The position numbers were made by a program, and so were the translations under genes. The notes beneath the pieces were generated by a model. The model was not told the DNA's origin and ran no database searches. It worked only from the letters and a program-made list of their open reading frames with translations. This document shows, one piece after another, positions 7,602 to 9,515 of a DNA stretch of 9,515 nt (its first letter is position 1; each line of letters begins with the position of its first letter). The DNA is taken from positions 1 through 9,515 of the forward strand of contig CAZTXS010000041.1 of the NCBI GenBank assembly GCA_964617585.1. Direction: 5' to 3'. Origin of the DNA: UMGS1601 sp964617585. Lineage in GTDB: Bacteria > Bacillota > Clostridia > Oscillospirales > Ruminococcaceae.

Positions 7602-7621
7602 ATTTCTGGCGTTTAGAAGCT
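7593..7621 (+). promoter_or_regulatory. Alternative 7-bp stem overlapping the repeat hairpin, upstream of the third gene
   Basis: AGCTTCT (7593-7599) can pair with AGAAGCT (7615-7621) around a 15-nt loop. Five bases of its 5' arm (7593-7597) also belong to the 3' arm of the 7539-7597 hairpin, so the two folds are mutually exclusive. It ends 14 nt before the GGAGGA ribosome binding site. A regulatory switch is only a possibility; a 7-bp stem can occur by chance. Confidence 0.25.
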
Positions 7622-7634
7622 GAACAAAAAAATT

Positions 7635-7640
7635 GGAGGA
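7635..7640 (+). promoter_or_regulatory. Strong Shine-Dalgarno of the third gene
   Basis: GGAGGA lies 5 nt before ATG at 7646 and is a closer match to the 16S anti-Shine-Dalgarno than the AAAGGAA used by the first two genes. The leader also lacks the 24-nt box shared by those genes. The front end of this gene therefore has a different origin from its neighbours although its 3' module is related. Confidence 0.8.
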
Positions 7641-7645
7641 ATAAG

Positions 7646-9515
7646 ATGAAAAAAAGAGCTTTATCAATACTCACAGCATTGATACTATCAATAAGCCTTG
7701 TCGGGACTGTATCAATGCCAACGACAGCCGATTCTTCTGAAAGCAAGGCAAAATCTCGTGTGTCTGTACACGACCCTTCTGTATTCAAAGATAAGTCAGG
7801 AACATATTATGTTTTCGGCACGCATATTGAAGCGGCAAAATCAACTGATTTGCAAAACTGGGAACTTTTTACGAACGGTTATGCAACAGAAGACAATCAA
7901 ATTTTCGGAGATCTTTCTGATAATCTTTCAGACGCTTTCGCTTGGGCCGGAGAAGACCTTGAGGTTTGCGAAGGAGGATATGCCGTTTGGGCGCCGGACG
8001 TTATATATGATGAAGAATATATAAATTCAGACGGAACTACGGGAGCATATCTTATGTATTTTTGTACATCGTCTACATCGGTAAGGTCGGTTATTGCATA
8101 TGCTGTTTCGCAGAGTCCTGAAGGGCCGTATACTTTTGTTGATACTCTTATTTATTCGGGCTTTTCACCGATTGACAGCTATGCTACAAGCGAAACTAAA
8201 AATGTAAACAGAAATTATACCTCAACAAATATTGATGAGCTGATAGAAGACGGCGAGGTTACATATAACGATAGCTGGTTTACCAATTCAGATTATAATT
8301 ATTATTATAATGATAATGTTTTTCCGAATGCTATTGACCCATGTATTTATTATACTCCTGAAGGAAAGATGTATATGTGCTATGGTTCATGGTCGGGAGG
8401 AATATTTACAATTGAAATGGATCCCAAAACAGGTAAATGTATTCATCCTGAAACAGCTACTACATCAGATGGAAGACTAATTGACAGCTATTTCGGTACA
8501 AAGCTTTCAGGCGGTTATTGTAAATCAGGCGAAGGACCTTTTATAGAATATAATTCTGAAACAGGTTATTATTATTTGTGGGAAACATACGGCGGTCTTA
8601 CTACCACCGGAGGTTACAATATGCGAGTGTTCCGTTCTGAAAATCCTGAAGGACCGTTTATTGACCCGGCCGGTAATGACGCTGTAATCACTCAAAGTAT
8701 TGGTAATAGTCAAAGAAACAAACTTGGGCTTAAGGTAATGGGCAATTATCAATTCAGCAGTCTTGATACAGCATATGTTTCCTGCGGACACAATTCGGTA
8801 CTTAAGGACGATGACGGTCAATGGTATATTTTATATCATACTCGATTTAATTCAGGAAGTGAATATTATGAGGTTAGAGTTCACTCCATGTATTTTAACG
8901 AAGAGGGATGGCCTGTTGTTGCTCCGTATGAATACAGCGGTGATGTTATTTCCGAATCCTGTTATTCAAAATCGGATATTGTGGGTGCTTATGAGTACAT
9001 AAATCATGGAACTAGCACTAGTAAGAAAATAATTTCATATAGCTCGATTACACTCAATGCTGACGGTACAATAAGCGGTGATGAAAGCGGTACATGGGTT
9101 CAGGCTCAGGATAGTCCGGCCGCAACGCTTACTATCGGAGATCAAACATACTATGGATATTTTCTCTTAGCAAAAGACGAAAACGGAAAAACGGTTATGT
9201 CTTTCACAGCTGTAGGAAGTGATAACCAGACAGTGTGGGGCGTTCAGTCTTCAGTTGAAGAACCTGCGTCGGTTCAGACAACAAAAAATATTACAACTGC
9301 TAAATCAACTGCCTCTAAAGCCCGGACTAAAACAACCAGAAGCGCAAAGCAAGTAGCTAAAGATAAAAAAGCCGCTAAGAAAGCTATGAAGCAGGCGAAG
9401 ATAACAAAATTAACAGTCAAAAGCAAGGCTGAGAAGAAGATAACTGTTTCATGGAAAAAGGTAAAGAAAGCTAAGGGCTATCAGGTACAGGTTTCCAAGA
9501 AGAAGAACTTCAAGA
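7646..9515 (+). CDS. Secreted endo-1,5-alpha-L-arabinanase, GH43 Abn2/YxiA type (3' end beyond window)
   Basis: Open to the window edge; 623 residues visible. It should cleave internal alpha-1,5 linkages of arabinan by inversion, outside the cell. Residues 1-28 are a signal peptide (MKKRALSILTALILSISL, cleavage near TTA/D). Residues ~38-435 form the GH43 propeller: base D43 (VHDPSVF), D231 (AIDPC), acid E296 (GEGPF) and H382 (CGHNS), corresponding to the catalytic triad and metal-linked His of Bacillus Abn2. YYVFGTH, WAPDV, YGSWSGGIF, TTGGYNMRV and EVRVH also match that group. Residues ~444-535 (DIVGAYEYINHG to VWGVQS) match the small C-terminal beta domain of Abn2. Between ~174 and 227 is a Tyr/Asn-rich insert longer than I recall in Abn2. 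A short linker lacking a real poly-Thr tract leads to the Ala/Lys hinge and the start of the Lys-rich FN3-like domain. The distance to the preceding gene is 119 bp, so co-transcription is possible. Confidence 0.92.
   Translation, partial: MKKRALSILTALILSISLVGTVSMPTTADSSESKAKSRVSVHDPSVFKDKSGTYYVFGTHIEAAKSTDLQNWELFTNGYATEDNQIFGDLSDNLSDAFAWAGEDLEVCEGGYAVWAPDVIYDEEYINSDGTTGAYLMYFCTSSTSVRSVIAYAVSQSPEGPYTFVDTLIYSGFSPIDSYATSETKNVNRNYTSTNIDELIEDGEVTYNDSWFTNSDYNYYYNDNVFPNAIDPCIYYTPEGKMYMCYGSWSGGIFTIEMDPKTGKCIHPETATTSDGRLIDSYFGTKLSGGYCKSGEGPFIEYNSETGYYYLWETYGGLTTTGGYNMRVFRSENPEGPFIDPAGNDAVITQSIGNSQRNKLGLKVMGNYQFSSLDTAYVSCGHNSVLKDDDGQWYILYHTRFNSGSEYYEVRVHSMYFNEEGWPVVAPYEYSGDVISESCYSKSDIVGAYEYINHGTSTSKKIISYSSITLNADGTISGDESGTWVQAQDSPAATLTIGDQTYYGYFLLAKDENGKTVMSFTAVGSDNQTVWGVQSSVEEPASVQTTKNITTAKSTASKARTKTTRSAKQVAKDKKAAKKAMKQAKITKLTVKSKAEKKITVSWKKVKKAKGYQVQVSKKKNFK
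9293..9515 (+). repeat. Third, diverged and partial copy of the C-terminal cassette
   Basis: Positions 9293-9384 are identical to 3608-3699 and 7116-7207 (92 bp). From 9385 to the window end I count about 18 differences in 131 bp against the other two copies. These mix synonymous changes (for example GCC to GCT, CAA to CAG) with replacements such as Lys to Thr and Lys to Glu early in the FN3-like domain. The abrupt change from perfect to ~86 percent identity marks a possible conversion boundary. Confidence 0.9.

Noticed and set aside
7698..8024. Plus-strand open frames at 7698-8024 and 8763-9002, and the minus-strand frame at 8525-8821
   Set aside because: They overlap the endo-arabinanase gene in other frames, lack ribosome binding sites and show no recognisable domain.
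1..9515. CRISPR array, tRNA or rRNA genes, dockerin or sortase signals
   Set aside because: None of the expected repeat spacing, cloverleaf or conserved RNA cores, calcium-loop repeats or LPXTG motifs was seen on reading the window.

Overview
The window is AT-rich and carries three consecutive plus-strand genes for large, secreted, multidomain carbohydrate-active proteins. The third gene is cut by the right edge. Purine-rich Shine-Dalgarno sites, Gram-positive-style signal peptides, Thr-rich linkers, bacterial Ig-like modules and a very Lys-rich terminal fibronectin-III-like (FN3) domain suggest a gut- or rumen-type Clostridia member (Oscillospiraceae/Ruminococcus or Lachnospiraceae-like). 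The species cannot be fixed from the sequence.

Layout: 1-142 is an AT-rich leader with a possible promoter. 143-4018 encodes a protein with two complete but different GH43 five-bladed propellers, preceded by what looks like an internally deleted, catalytically dead GH43 relic. 4019-4235 is intergenic with two hairpins. 4236-7526 encodes a clan GH-A-like TIM-barrel hydrolase with three CBM6/35-like beta-sandwiches. 7527-7645 is intergenic with a second copy of the first hairpin. 7646-9515 encodes an endo-1,5-alpha-L-arabinanase (GH43, Abn2/YxiA type), open at the window end.

The endo-arabinanase is the firmest functional anchor. Beside two arabinofuranosidase-like GH43 domains and a CBM-bearing GH-A enzyme, it suggests a locus for arabinan or arabinan-decorated pectin (rhamnogalacturonan-I side chains). 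All three proteins are predicted to be exported, and none of the visible sequence shows an LPXTG motif or a dockerin. Instead they share a C-terminal cassette: a Thr tract (much reduced in gene 3), an Ala/Lys hinge and, where complete, a 100-residue FN3-like domain with 40 lysines and a net charge near +42.

The most unusual signal is at DNA level. The 3' cassettes of genes 1 and 2 are identical over 477 bp (3600-4076 = 7108-7584), including synonymous positions, the stop codon and part of the 3' untranslated hairpin, although the rest of the two proteins is unrelated. Genes 1 and 2 also share an identical 24-nt leader with the ribosome binding site. Gene 3 shares a 92-bp perfect block with both, then diverges to about 86 percent. 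This pattern suggests recent duplication or gene conversion of a 'leader + anchor' frame around interchangeable catalytic middles.
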